From CAMYLY01 sp036397755 (GTDB taxonomy: Bacteria > Gemmatimonadota > Gemmatimonadetes > Gemmatimonadales > GWC2-71-9), in NCBI GenBank assembly GCA_036397755.1, contig DASWII010000012.1, positions 1-64,000 of the forward strand: a stretch of 64,000 nt of DNA, given 5' to 3'. Positions within the stretch are counted from its first letter, which is position 1. Each line of letters opens with the position of its first letter. Below, in pieces: positions 20,138-27,766 of this stretch. Under the pieces are notes generated by a model, which did no database searches, was not told the origin of the DNA, and saw nothing but the letters and a program-made list of their open reading frames with translations. Made by a program: the position numbers and the translations under genes.

Positions 20138-21091
20138 ATGGCGGACATCTCGTTGGTGAGCAGCAAGATGCTCCTCATGGCGGGGACGGCCAACCGGCCC
20201 CTCGCCGAGGAGATGGCGACCGAGTTGGGGCAACCGCTGTGTCGGGTGACGCTCCGCCGGTTCGCCGATGGCGAGATATTCGTGAAGATCGATGAGAACG
20301 TCCGGGGACAGGACGTCTACATCATCCAGCCCACGAACCCGCCGGCGGAGAATATGATGGAGCTGCTGCTCCTGATCGACGCCGCAAAGCGGGCGAGTGC
20401 GGCGCGGGTCACCGCGGTCATCCCGTATTTCGGGTATGCCCGGCAAGACCGCAAGGATCAGCCGCGGGTGGCCATCAGCGCCAAGCTCATGGCCAACCTG
20501 GTGGCGACGGCTGGGACGGATCGGGTGCTGGCGATGGATTTCCACCAGCACCAGTTGCAGGGGTTCTTTGACATTCCGGTGGACCACCTGTACGCCGCCC
20601 CGGCGTTCGTGCAGCACTACCGGAAGAAGCAGCTGCATCAGCCGGTGATCGTGGCGCCGGACGTCGGAGGCGCCAAGATGGCGCGCGGGTTTGCCAAGCG
20701 GCTGGACGCGTCGCTCGCGATCATCGACAAGCGGCGGCCGTCGGCCAACATCGCTGAAGTGCTGAACGTGGTGGGCGAAGTGGAAGGGCGGGACTGCTTG
20801 ATCGTCGATGACATGATCGACACGGCGGGCACCATGTCGGAGGCGGTCGGCGCGCTCAAGCGCCTCGGGGCACGTGAAGTGTACTGTTGCGCGTCGCACC
20901 CGCTGCTATCGGGTCCGGCGGTGGAACGGTTGCAGGCGTCACCGGTCGCGGAGGTGGCCGTGACGAACACGATTGCGGTGCCCGAATCGCGCAGGTTCGA
21001 CCGCCTGAAGGTGCTGTCGATTGCCTCGCTGCTCGCGCAGGCGATTCGGTTCACTCATAGCGACCAGTCGGTGAGCTCGCTCTTCGACTGA
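20138..21091 (+). CDS. prs: Ribose-phosphate pyrophosphokinase (PRPP synthetase)
   Basis: Makes PRPP from ribose 5-phosphate and ATP for nucleotide, His and Trp synthesis. About 317 residues, the usual length. Motifs seen: RFADGEIFVKIDENVRG, YFGYARQDRKDQPR (ATP loop), the MDFHQHQLQGFF region, and the PRPP-binding loop DCLIVDDMIDTAGTM. Two starts are possible: ATG 20138, which would be almost leaderless behind the promoter, or ATG 20168 with GGTGAG seven bases upstream, giving MLLMAGTANRPLAEE, closer to the family N-terminus. It is followed by rplY and pth, a common bacterial arrangement. Confidence 0.96.
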   Translation: MADISLVSSKMLLMAGTANRPLAEEMATELGQPLCRVTLRRFADGEIFVKIDENVRGQDVYIIQPTNPPAENMMELLLLIDAAKRASAARVTAVIPYFGYARQDRKDQPRVAISAKLMANLVATAGTDRVLAMDFHQHQLQGFFDIPVDHLYAAPAFVQHYRKKQLHQPVIVAPDVGGAKMARGFAKRLDASLAIIDKRRPSANIAEVLNVVGEVEGRDCLIVDDMIDTAGTMSEAVGALKRLGAREVYCCASHPLLSGPAVERLQASPVAEVAVTNTIAVPESRRFDRLKVLSIASLLAQAIRFTHSDQSVSSLFD

Positions 21092-21118
21092 CGGACCTTG
21101 GAAGCGTAGGAACACACG

Positions 21119-21778
21119 ATGAGCCAGACATTGAAACTGCTTGCCACGCGCCGCGTCGCCTCGGGAAAAGGCGGCGCGCGACAGACCAGGCTCCAGGGCC
21201 GCGTCCCCGCCGTGATCTACGGCCATGGGCGGCATCCAGAGTCGCTGGCGCTCGCCGCCCCGGATTTCGACAAGCTCCTCAAGGCGGGGGCCACGCGCGC
21301 GACGGTGGTGGAGCTCGACGTCGAAGGCACGCCGGTGCAGACAATCATTCGAGAGATCCAGCGGCATCCGGTGCGCAAGCACGTCATGCACGTGGACTTC
21401 TATGAGATCCACGCGGGCGAGACCCTCACGGTGCGCGTGCCGCTCCGGCTGGTGGGGACGGCCGAGGGCGTGCGCAATCAGGGCGGCGTACTCGAGCAGT
21501 TCCTGCGCGACATCGAGATCGAAGTGCTCCCGCGGCACCTCCCGGACCATGTCGACGTGGACGTGACCGACCTGAGTGTGGCGCACTCGCTGCACGTGAG
21601 TGACATCAGCGTCCCCAATGCCGAGATCCTCGAGGACGCGGACACGACCATCTGTACGGTGGTTCCGCCCCGCGTCGAAGTCGAGGAGACGGCGGCGGTC
21701 GTGGAGGAAGCGGAGTCCGCGGAACCTGAGCTGATTCGGAAGCCGCGGGAGGCTGACGAAGAGGCTGGCGAGGAGTAG
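21119..21778 (+). CDS. rplY: Ribosomal protein bL25, long CTC-type form
   Basis: 219-residue form of the 5S-rRNA-binding large-subunit protein with the C-terminal TL5/CTC domain. The N-terminal L25 domain shows GRVPAVIYGHG and RKHVMHVDFYEIHAGE; the C-terminal domain follows (GGVLEQFLRDIEIEVLP), then an acidic Glu-rich tail. ATG 21119 has TAGGA upstream. It lies between prs and pth, and its stop (TAG 21776-21778) is in the same frame as the following pth gene, only three bases before the pth start. Confidence 0.95.
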   Translation: MSQTLKLLATRRVASGKGGARQTRLQGRVPAVIYGHGRHPESLALAAPDFDKLLKAGATRATVVELDVEGTPVQTIIREIQRHPVRKHVMHVDFYEIHAGETLTVRVPLRLVGTAEGVRNQGGVLEQFLRDIEIEVLPRHLPDHVDVDVTDLSVAHSLHVSDISVPNAEILEDADTTICTVVPPRVEVEETAAVVEEAESAEPELIRKPREADEEAGEE

Positions 21779-21781
21779 CCG

Positions 21782-22363
21782 CTGCGGGCGATCGTCGCGC
21801 TGGGGAATCCTGGACCGGCGTATGCGTTGACCCGGCACAACGCGGGGTTCATCCTCGCCGACCTGTTGACGGACCACTGGGAGTTCCCCCCGTTCCGTCC
21901 TGACGGACCGGCCGCGGTGACGACTGGCCAGGTTGCGGGTCTCGGCGTGCTGGTCGCCAAACCGCGCACCTACATGAACCGCAGCGGTCGGGCCGTCGCC
22001 GAGATCGTCGCAAGCCGGCAGCTGGACCCGGTGCGCGACCTTCTCGTGCTCGTCGATGACTTCGCCTTGCCGATCGGTACCTTCCGGCTTCGCGCTCGGG
22101 GGTCGGACGGCGGGCATAACGGCCTTCGCAGTGTGGAGGCGGCGGTCGGATCACCCGACTACGCCCGGCTGCGAGCCGGTGTGGGGCCGCTGCCGGAGGA
22201 GAGGGAGGACTCCGCGGACTTCGTGCTGGAGACGATGTCCCGCAACGAGCTCAACGTGTTGATGGACGTCGCGCCGGAAATCTGCGATGCCGTGGAGTGT
22301 TGGATTGTCGAAGGGATCGAGGTTGCGATGAACCGATTCAACAGACGAGGAGTCGCCGAGTGA
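21782..22363 (+). CDS. pth: Peptidyl-tRNA hydrolase, apparently starting at CTG
   Basis: Frees tRNA from stalled peptidyl-tRNA. About 193 residues. Motifs seen: ALGNPGPAYALTRHN (substrate Asn and catalytic His), KPRTYMNRSG, VLVDDFALPIG and GSDGGHNGL. Family alignment requires the protein to begin at the residue before RAIVALGNPGP, where the codon is CTG 21782. The bL25 stop lies in frame two codons upstream, so no ATG or GTG is available, and the next usual start (TTG 21827) would delete the catalytic Asn. GAGGAG lies six bases before the CTG. It overlaps the pyrophosphatase gene by four bases. Confidence 0.93.
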   Translation: MRAIVALGNPGPAYALTRHNAGFILADLLTDHWEFPPFRPDGPAAVTTGQVAGLGVLVAKPRTYMNRSGRAVAEIVASRQLDPVRDLLVLVDDFALPIGTFRLRARGSDGGHNGLRSVEAAVGSPDYARLRAGVGPLPEEREDSADFVLETMSRNELNVLMDVAPEICDAVECWIVEGIEVAMNRFNRRGVAE

Positions 22364-24399
22364 GTGATTTCGGATTCATGCCCATCACGGCGATGGTGGC
22401 CGGCGCCACCGGGCTCGCCATTGCACTCCTGACGTTCTTCTACGTGAAGCGCCAGCCACCCGGCAACGAGAAGATGCAGGAGCTCGGTCTCGCGATTCAC
22501 ACGGGTGCGATGGCCTTCCTGAGGCGGGAGTACGTCTACCTGGTGCCGTTTCTGATAGTGGTCTCCGTGCTCCTTGGGATCGCACTCAGCTGGAACACGG
22601 CCGTGGCCTACCTGTTCGGAGGCATTTGCTCCATCCTCGCCGGGTTGTTCGGGATGCAGTCGGCAACCGCCGCGAACACCCGAACGAGCGAAGCGGCCCG
22701 CACCGAAGGCCAGGCCAAGGCGCTGCGTGTGGCGTTTAGCGGTGGCGCCGTGATGGGATTGTCGGTCGCGAGCCTCGGCTTGCTGGGTATCGGGGCCGTC
22801 TTCTCCCTGTTCCTGCGCGACACGTCCGTGAGTGCTGACTGGGGCGCGTTCTCCAGCATCATCACCGGCTTCGCGATGGGGGCTTCGTCCATCGCGCTGT
22901 TCGCCCGCGTGGGGGGTGGGATCTACACCAAGGCCGCCGACGTCGGCGCCGATCTGGTCGGGAAAGTCGAGGCCGGCATCCCCGAGGACGACCCCCGCAA
23001 CCCGGCGACGATCGCCGACAACGTCGGTGACAACGTGGGTGACGTGGCCGGGATGGGCGCCGACATCTTTGAAAGTTACGTCGGAGCGGTGATCGCGACC
23101 GTCGCCATCGCGGCGACGAGCCCGAGCATCACCAATCGGGCCGCCGCGGCCGCGCTCCCGGTGCTCTTCATCCTGGGGGGCCTCGTCGCCAGCGTCGCCA
23201 CCATCGTGATCTTCCGGATCCTCGAGCGCTCGAGTCCGGCGCTCGCGCTCCGCCTGGCCGGGTTCATCGCCGCGGGCCTCTTTCTGATCATCGCCTACGT
23301 GCTGAACAACCAGGTCGATCTCGGACTGCCCAATGCCCTCGGACCGTTCTGGGCCGTGGTCGCGGGCACGCTCGCCGGCCTGTTCATTGGGCTGGCGACC
23401 GAGTACTACACGGCGGCGAAGCCGATTCGCACGATCGCGGAGGCCTCCCTGACCGGCCCGGCCACCAACATCATCGCGGGCCTGGCCATCGGCATGCGCT
23501 CCACCGCCGTACCGATGCTCCTGATCTGCGGTGCCACGTGGGTGGCCTACTCCCAGGCCGGACTGTACGGCATCGGCATCGCCGCCGTGGGCATGCTTGC
23601 GACCGTGGGCCTCACCATGTCGGTCGACGCCTACGGGCCCATCGCCGACAACGCCGGCGGGATCAGCGAGATGTCCGGCTTGGGACCGGAAGTGCGGAAG
23701 ATCACGGACGGGCTCGATGCGCTCGGCAACACGACCGCCGCCATGGGCAAAGGGTTCGCGATCGGCTCCGCGGCCCTCACCGCGTTGGCACTCTTCAGCG
23801 CGTATGCCAATGCCGTGACACCGGTCGGGTTCCCTCCCATCATACTCGACATCGTGGATCCCAGGGTCGTGATCGGGTTGTTCCTCGGCGGCATCATGCC
23901 GTTCTTCATCGGTGCGCAGACCATGACGGCCGTGGGGCGAGCGGCGGAGGGGATGGTGCGGGAGGTGCGCCGCCAGTTCAAAGAGATCCCCGGCCTCATG
24001 GAAGGCACCGCCAAGCCGGACTCGGCGCGATGCGTGGACATCTCGACCAAGGCGGCACTGCGGGAGATGATCCTCCCTGGGGTCACGGCCATCGTGGCAC
24101 CGGTGTTCGTCGGCAAGGTCTTCGGTGTGGCGACGCTGGGAGGCATGCTCGCCGGCGCGACGCTCACGGGCGTGATGATGGCGCTGTTCATGGCGAACGC
24201 GGGCGGCGCATGGGACAACGCGAAGAAACACATCGAGAGCGGCGCCCATGGCGGGAAAGGGTCCGACCCGCACAAGGCGGCCGTCGTCGGCGATACCGTG
24301 GGTGACCCGTTCAAGGACACCAGCGGCCCGTCGCTCAACATCCTGATCAAGCTGATGTCGGTGGTGAGCCTGGTCCTGGCGCCTTGGTTTCTGGCGTAG
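22360..24399 (+). CDS. hppA: Membrane-bound cation-pumping pyrophosphatase, K+-dependent type
   Basis: Polytopic inner-membrane pump that couples PPi hydrolysis to H+ (or Na+) export. 679 residues, about 16 membrane segments expected for the family. Signature sites: DVGADLVGKVEAGIPEDDPRNP near 194-214, NVGDNVGDVAGMGADIFESY near 221-240, and the C-terminal GDTVGDPFKDTSGPS. Ala460 and Gly463 in GNTTAAMGKG match the K+-dependent class. GTG 22360 (GTGA overlap, GAGGAG seven bases upstream) was chosen over ATG 22378. Whether it pumps H+ or Na+ cannot be settled from sequence alone. Confidence 0.94.
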   Translation: MSDFGFMPITAMVAGATGLAIALLTFFYVKRQPPGNEKMQELGLAIHTGAMAFLRREYVYLVPFLIVVSVLLGIALSWNTAVAYLFGGICSILAGLFGMQSATAANTRTSEAARTEGQAKALRVAFSGGAVMGLSVASLGLLGIGAVFSLFLRDTSVSADWGAFSSIITGFAMGASSIALFARVGGGIYTKAADVGADLVGKVEAGIPEDDPRNPATIADNVGDNVGDVAGMGADIFESYVGAVIATVAIAATSPSITNRAAAAALPVLFILGGLVASVATIVIFRILERSSPALALRLAGFIAAGLFLIIAYVLNNQVDLGLPNALGPFWAVVAGTLAGLFIGLATEYYTAAKPIRTIAEASLTGPATNIIAGLAIGMRSTAVPMLLICGATWVAYSQAGLYGIGIAAVGMLATVGLTMSVDAYGPIADNAGGISEMSGLGPEVRKITDGLDALGNTTAAMGKGFAIGSAALTALALFSAYANAVTPVGFPPIILDIVDPRVVIGLFLGGIMPFFIGAQTMTAVGRAAEGMVREVRRQFKEIPGLMEGTAKPDSARCVDISTKAALREMILPGVTAIVAPVFVGKVFGVATLGGMLAGATLTGVMMALFMANAGGAWDNAKKHIESGAHGGKGSDPHKAAVVGDTVGDPFKDTSGPSLNILIKLMSVVSLVLAPWFLA

Positions 24400-24502
24400 G
24401 GTGCGACGAAAGTCCACGGCCCAACGCCGAACATCGCGAGACGAGTGTCGAGCGATCGGTATTCGTCATTCGCGACTCGACATGGAGTATTGATCGTCCC
24501 CC

Positions 24503-25603
24503 ATGCTCCGTCTCGGCATCGTCGGTCTGCCCAACGTCGGTAAGTCCACCCTGTTCAACGCCCTGACCCGGGCCGGGGCCGCCGCCGAGAACTTCCCCTT
24601 CTGCACGGTCGATCCCAACATCGGGGTGGTACCCGTTCCCGACGTCCGGCTCGATCGGCTGGTCGCGACCGTGCGTCCCAAACGCACGGTCCCGGCAACC
24701 GTCGAGTTCGTGGACATTGCCGGGCTCGTCGAAGGAGCCAGCCGCGGCGAAGGACTCGGCAACCAGTTCCTGTCCCACGTCCGCAACGTGGACGCCATAG
24801 TCCACGTGATTCGTTGCTTCGACGACCCGGACGTGACGCACGTGATGGGGACGGTGAACGCGGAACGCGACCATGACGTGATCACCGCGGAACTGGCCCT
24901 CGCCGATCTGGCGGTGGTGGAGCGGCGACTCGAGAAGGCGGTGAAGACGGCGCGGTCCGGCGACGCCGATAGCAAGGCCGAGGTCGAGGTCCTCCAACGC
25001 GCGCAGACCGAGCTGGAGGCGGGCCGGGGCGCGCGCGATGCGGTGCGGACCGCCGATGATCGGACAGTCCTTCGCCAGCTTGGCATGCTCACGCTGAAGC
25101 CCATCCTCTACGCCGCCAACGTGGATGAGGACGATCTCAGCCGGACGGATCTTGACGCGCTGGATGCGCTGCGCGCCACGGTGCGATCGCATCATGAAAC
25201 CGCGGAGATCGTGGTCTTTTCCGCGAAGATCGAGGCGGAGCTGTCGGAGCTGGACGGCCCCGCTCGGACGGAGTTTCTCACCAGCCTGGGCATGGAGGAA
25301 CCAGGACTCGATCGCTTGATCCACGCCAGCTACCGTCTCCTCGGGTTAGAGACGTTCTTCACCGTGGGCGACAATGAGGTCCGCGCCTGGACGATTCGGG
25401 TCGGGTCCACAGCGTTCGATGCGGCGGGCCAGATCCACTCGGATTTCCAGCGGGGCTTCATTCGTGCCGAGACGGTCGCGAGCACAGACTTCGTCGCGGC
25501 AGGCTCGTACAAGACGGCCCGGGAGCAGGGATTGGTGCGCGGTGAGGGCCGGGACTACCGGGTGCAGGACGGCGATGTCCTGCTGTTCCGGTTCAACGTG
25601 TGA
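24503..25603 (+). CDS. ychF: YchF/OLA1-family P-loop ATPase
   Basis: Ribosome-associated nucleotide hydrolase of 366 residues, the normal length. G1 is GLPNVGKSTLFNAL, G3 is DIAGLVEGASRGEGLGNQFL, followed by a coiled-coil insert (about 125-200) and a C-terminal TGS domain with AWTIRVGSTAFDAAGQIHSDF. YchF proteins prefer ATP over GTP. ATG 24503 starts the protein at MLRLGIVGLPNVGKST. There is no Shine-Dalgarno close by; GGAG lies 15 bases upstream. The gap 24400-24502 holds nothing else recognised. Confidence 0.95.
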   Translation: MLRLGIVGLPNVGKSTLFNALTRAGAAAENFPFCTVDPNIGVVPVPDVRLDRLVATVRPKRTVPATVEFVDIAGLVEGASRGEGLGNQFLSHVRNVDAIVHVIRCFDDPDVTHVMGTVNAERDHDVITAELALADLAVVERRLEKAVKTARSGDADSKAEVEVLQRAQTELEAGRGARDAVRTADDRTVLRQLGMLTLKPILYAANVDEDDLSRTDLDALDALRATVRSHHETAEIVVFSAKIEAELSELDGPARTEFLTSLGMEEPGLDRLIHASYRLLGLETFFTVGDNEVRAWTIRVGSTAFDAAGQIHSDFQRGFIRAETVASTDFVAAGSYKTAREQGLVRGEGRDYRVQDGDVLLFRFNV

Positions 25604-25661
25604 CCAGGCCTCGACGCCGCCTTGCGCTGCGCGACCGCTACCATCCCCCCGCCCGACCCGC

Positions 25662-25667
25662 TATCTT
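25662..25667 (+). promoter_or_regulatory. Possible -10 element of the rpsF operon
   Basis: TATCTT about 70 bases before rpsF, identical to the prs -10 candidate. No convincing -35 hexamer is visible 16-19 bp upstream, so this is a weak call. The rest of 25604-25733 holds no gene. Confidence 0.3.
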
Positions 25668-25733
25668 GACCCGCCGACAATTCACCTGCCCCTTCCGGCA
25701 CCGGGAGGGGCCTCACGTCCAGAGGATGGTGCC

Positions 25734-26102
25734 ATGACACGAGCGTACGAGATCGTGTACATCTTTGACAGCGCGCTGGAAGAGTCGCAGATCGACGAAC
25801 GACTCGCGCGGCTGCACGAAGTACTCAAGTCTCCCGACAACCCCGATCCGATCACCGCGACCAGTCACTGGGGTCGGCGCACACTCGCCTACGCCGTCAA
25901 AGGGAAGGAAATCGGGCATTACGTCGTCGTGCAGTGCGACGCGCCGCCCGAGGCCTTGGCGAAGTTGGAGCGGCTCATCAAGCTGGACGAGAGCGTGCTG
26001 CGTCATCTCACCGTACTGAACGAAGGGCTGGCTCCGGTCCCGGTTGCGGTCAGCGTCCCAGACGAACCGTCGGAGAATGACGCGGAAGGAGACCACGAAT
26101 GA
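25734..26102 (+). CDS. rpsF: Ribosomal protein bS6
   Basis: Small-subunit protein of about 122 residues. It starts MTRAYEIVYIFDSALEESQI and contains HWGRRTLAYAVKGKEIGHYV and LIKLDESVLRHLTV, all bS6 landmarks, and ends in an acidic tail (PSENDAEGDHE). AGAGGA lies seven bases before ATG 25734. It overlaps rpsR by four bases. The ssb gene that often sits between rpsF and rpsR is missing. Confidence 0.96.
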   Translation: MTRAYEIVYIFDSALEESQIDERLARLHEVLKSPDNPDPITATSHWGRRTLAYAVKGKEIGHYVVVQCDAPPEALAKLERLIKLDESVLRHLTVLNEGLAPVPVAVSVPDEPSENDAEGDHE

Positions 26103-26320
26103 GGCGGCGACGAAAGACGTGCCCGATCTGTGAGGCGAGCGTCCGCCAAATCGACTACAAGGACGAGCGCATGCTCTCACGGTTCACGACCGAGCGTGGC
26201 AAGATCTTGCCAAGCCGGCTCACTGGCATGTGCGCCCGCCACCAACGACAGATGGCGACCGCGATCAAGCGGGCGCGCTACCTCGCCCTGCTCCCGTACA
26301 TCCGGGGTTACGCGCGGTAA
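26099..26320 (+). CDS. rpsR: Ribosomal protein bS18
   Basis: 73-residue basic protein that pairs with bS6 on 16S rRNA. It contains CPICEASVRQIDYKD, RFTTERGKILPSRLTG and CARHQRQMATAIKRAR. The retained CPIC and CARH cysteines indicate the zinc-binding (C+) form. ATG 26099 overlaps the rpsF stop (ATGA). Confidence 0.96.
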   Translation: MRRRRKTCPICEASVRQIDYKDERMLSRFTTERGKILPSRLTGMCARHQRQMATAIKRARYLALLPYIRGYAR

Positions 26321-26322
26321 CG

Positions 26323-27303
26323 GTGGCACAACCGCGCGGCCGCGCGGGTCGGCACATGGTGGTCGGAGCGGCCACGATGGTGGCGGTGTTCGTGGCGATC
26401 GTCGCCTATCAGGTCACCGTTCCCCTCGTGGCCGTGTGCGCCCTGCCACTGGCGGTCCTCTTGGTGCTCGGCAAGCCCGCGACGTGGGCGGCACGGGTCA
26501 CTTTGGGCGTCGCCATAGGGATCGGGGCACTGTGGCTCACCCAGCCCGCGGAACCGCCCGGCTACGCGATGCGTGCGGGAGCCCTGTGGGCCACCGCGAC
26601 CTTCGTCGCGCTCACGCTCACCACCGCGCTCTCGGTAAGCGCCCGGGCGCTGATCGCCCTCGGCGCCACCTTGGTCGGGGTGACCGCGACGCTGCCGTTT
26701 GTGGGCCTCTCCTGGGCCGAGTTACACTGGTGGGCCGAGCACCAACTGGGGCTGGGCGCACGCACGACCCTGGGGCGGTTCTGGATCGGAGTGGACCTGA
26801 CGGGGGGATCGGGACCCGGCCGGCCCACCGACGTGGCCCAACTCCTCGAGGGATCCGTGCGTGTGATCGGCGCGATCGCTCCGGCCCTCGCCGCCCTGGC
26901 GATCCTTCTCGGGCTCAGCGTGGCCGGACAGTTCTACTATCGGTTGGCGGCCGCACCGCGGGGGACGCCGCCAAAGCCGTTCAAGACGTTTCGCTTCTCG
27001 GAACACCTCGGATGGTTGGCGATCGCCCCGTTGCTATTCCTGGTGATCCCGCGGTTTGCGGTGCTCAAACCGCTTGCCGCCAATGTGCTCGTGGTGCTGG
27101 CTGCGCTCTATGGGCTGCGGGGAGTGGCGGTGGCGGCATTCTTCCTGCCCCAGGTCACGGGAGCAGGGTTCTTGCTCTGGCTCCTCATCGGGACGATCAT
27201 TCTCCTGATGCTGCCGGCCGTTGTGGGAGGCGCGATCGCCCTGGGGCTTCTCGACGCGGGACTGCAGATTCGCACACGCTGGAAAGCGGCCACACGATCC
27301 TGA
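26323..27303 (+). CDS. DUF2232 (YybS-like) polytopic membrane protein
   Basis: About 326 residues with about eight hydrophobic segments, e.g. MVAVFVAIVAYQVTVPLVAV, LWATATFVALTLTTAL and LLIGTIILLMLPAVVGGAIAL. Position between rpsR and rplI, with its topology, matches the YybS/DUF2232 family found at this spot in many bacteria; its function is unknown. GTG 26323 lies two bases after the rpsR stop; ATG 26356 is an alternative. It ends 16 bp before rplI. Confidence 0.8.
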   Translation: MAQPRGRAGRHMVVGAATMVAVFVAIVAYQVTVPLVAVCALPLAVLLVLGKPATWAARVTLGVAIGIGALWLTQPAEPPGYAMRAGALWATATFVALTLTTALSVSARALIALGATLVGVTATLPFVGLSWAELHWWAEHQLGLGARTTLGRFWIGVDLTGGSGPGRPTDVAQLLEGSVRVIGAIAPALAALAILLGLSVAGQFYYRLAAAPRGTPPKPFKTFRFSEHLGWLAIAPLLFLVIPRFAVLKPLAANVLVVLAALYGLRGVAVAAFFLPQVTGAGFLLWLLIGTIILLMLPAVVGGAIALGLLDAGLQIRTRWKAATRS

Positions 27304-27319
27304 AGGGGTTGCACTGCGC

Positions 27320-27766
27320 ATGGATGTCATCTTACGGAAGCCTGTCGAGAACCTGGGCCGCGCCGGTGAGATCGTGAAGGTCAAGCCCGGATACGCGCGC
27401 AACTACTTGATCCCCACCGGCTTAGCGTACCAGGCAACCGAAGCCAACAAGCAGCGTGCGGCTGCCGAGGCGGCACGGGTGGCTCAGCGACTGGCATCCA
27501 CACGGGAATCGGCGGTCGCGATGGCGGCGACACTCGCGGCCATGGAGCTTCGGTTCACGGCCAAGTCGGGCGAGGGCGACCGATTGTTTGGGTCGATCAC
27601 GTCGGCCGATATCGCCGCGCGACTGGCCGAGTCCGGCGTCGAGATCGACAAGCGGGTGATCGAGTTGGAAGCACCGATAAAGGCGATCGGCGTGTATGCG
27701 GTGCCGATCCGCCTGCACCCGGACGTGCACGCCGAGCTGAAAGTCTGGGTCGACAAGGCGGAGTGA
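27320..27766 (+). CDS. rplI: Ribosomal protein bL9
   Basis: 148-residue large-subunit protein with the two-lobed L9 layout: N-terminal MDVILRKPVENLGRAGEIV and KPGYARNYLIPTGLAYQAT, a connecting helix (about 45-75), and a C-terminal domain with SGEGDRLFGSITSADIA and IRLHPDVHAELKVWV. GAAGGGG precedes ATG 27320. It overlaps the next gene by four bases (GTGA). Confidence 0.96.
   Translation: MDVILRKPVENLGRAGEIVKVKPGYARNYLIPTGLAYQATEANKQRAAAEAARVAQRLASTRESAVAMAATLAAMELRFTAKSGEGDRLFGSITSADIAARLAESGVEIDKRVIELEAPIKAIGVYAVPIRLHPDVHAELKVWVDKAE

Noticed and set aside
22159..24417. Long minus-strand open frame opposite the pyrophosphatase gene
   Set aside because: It is antisense to clear hppA motifs and has a composition typical of GC-driven shadow frames.
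24488..24493. TATTGA as a -10 element for ychF
   Set aside because: The best -35-like sequence is 20 bp away, outside the usual spacing.
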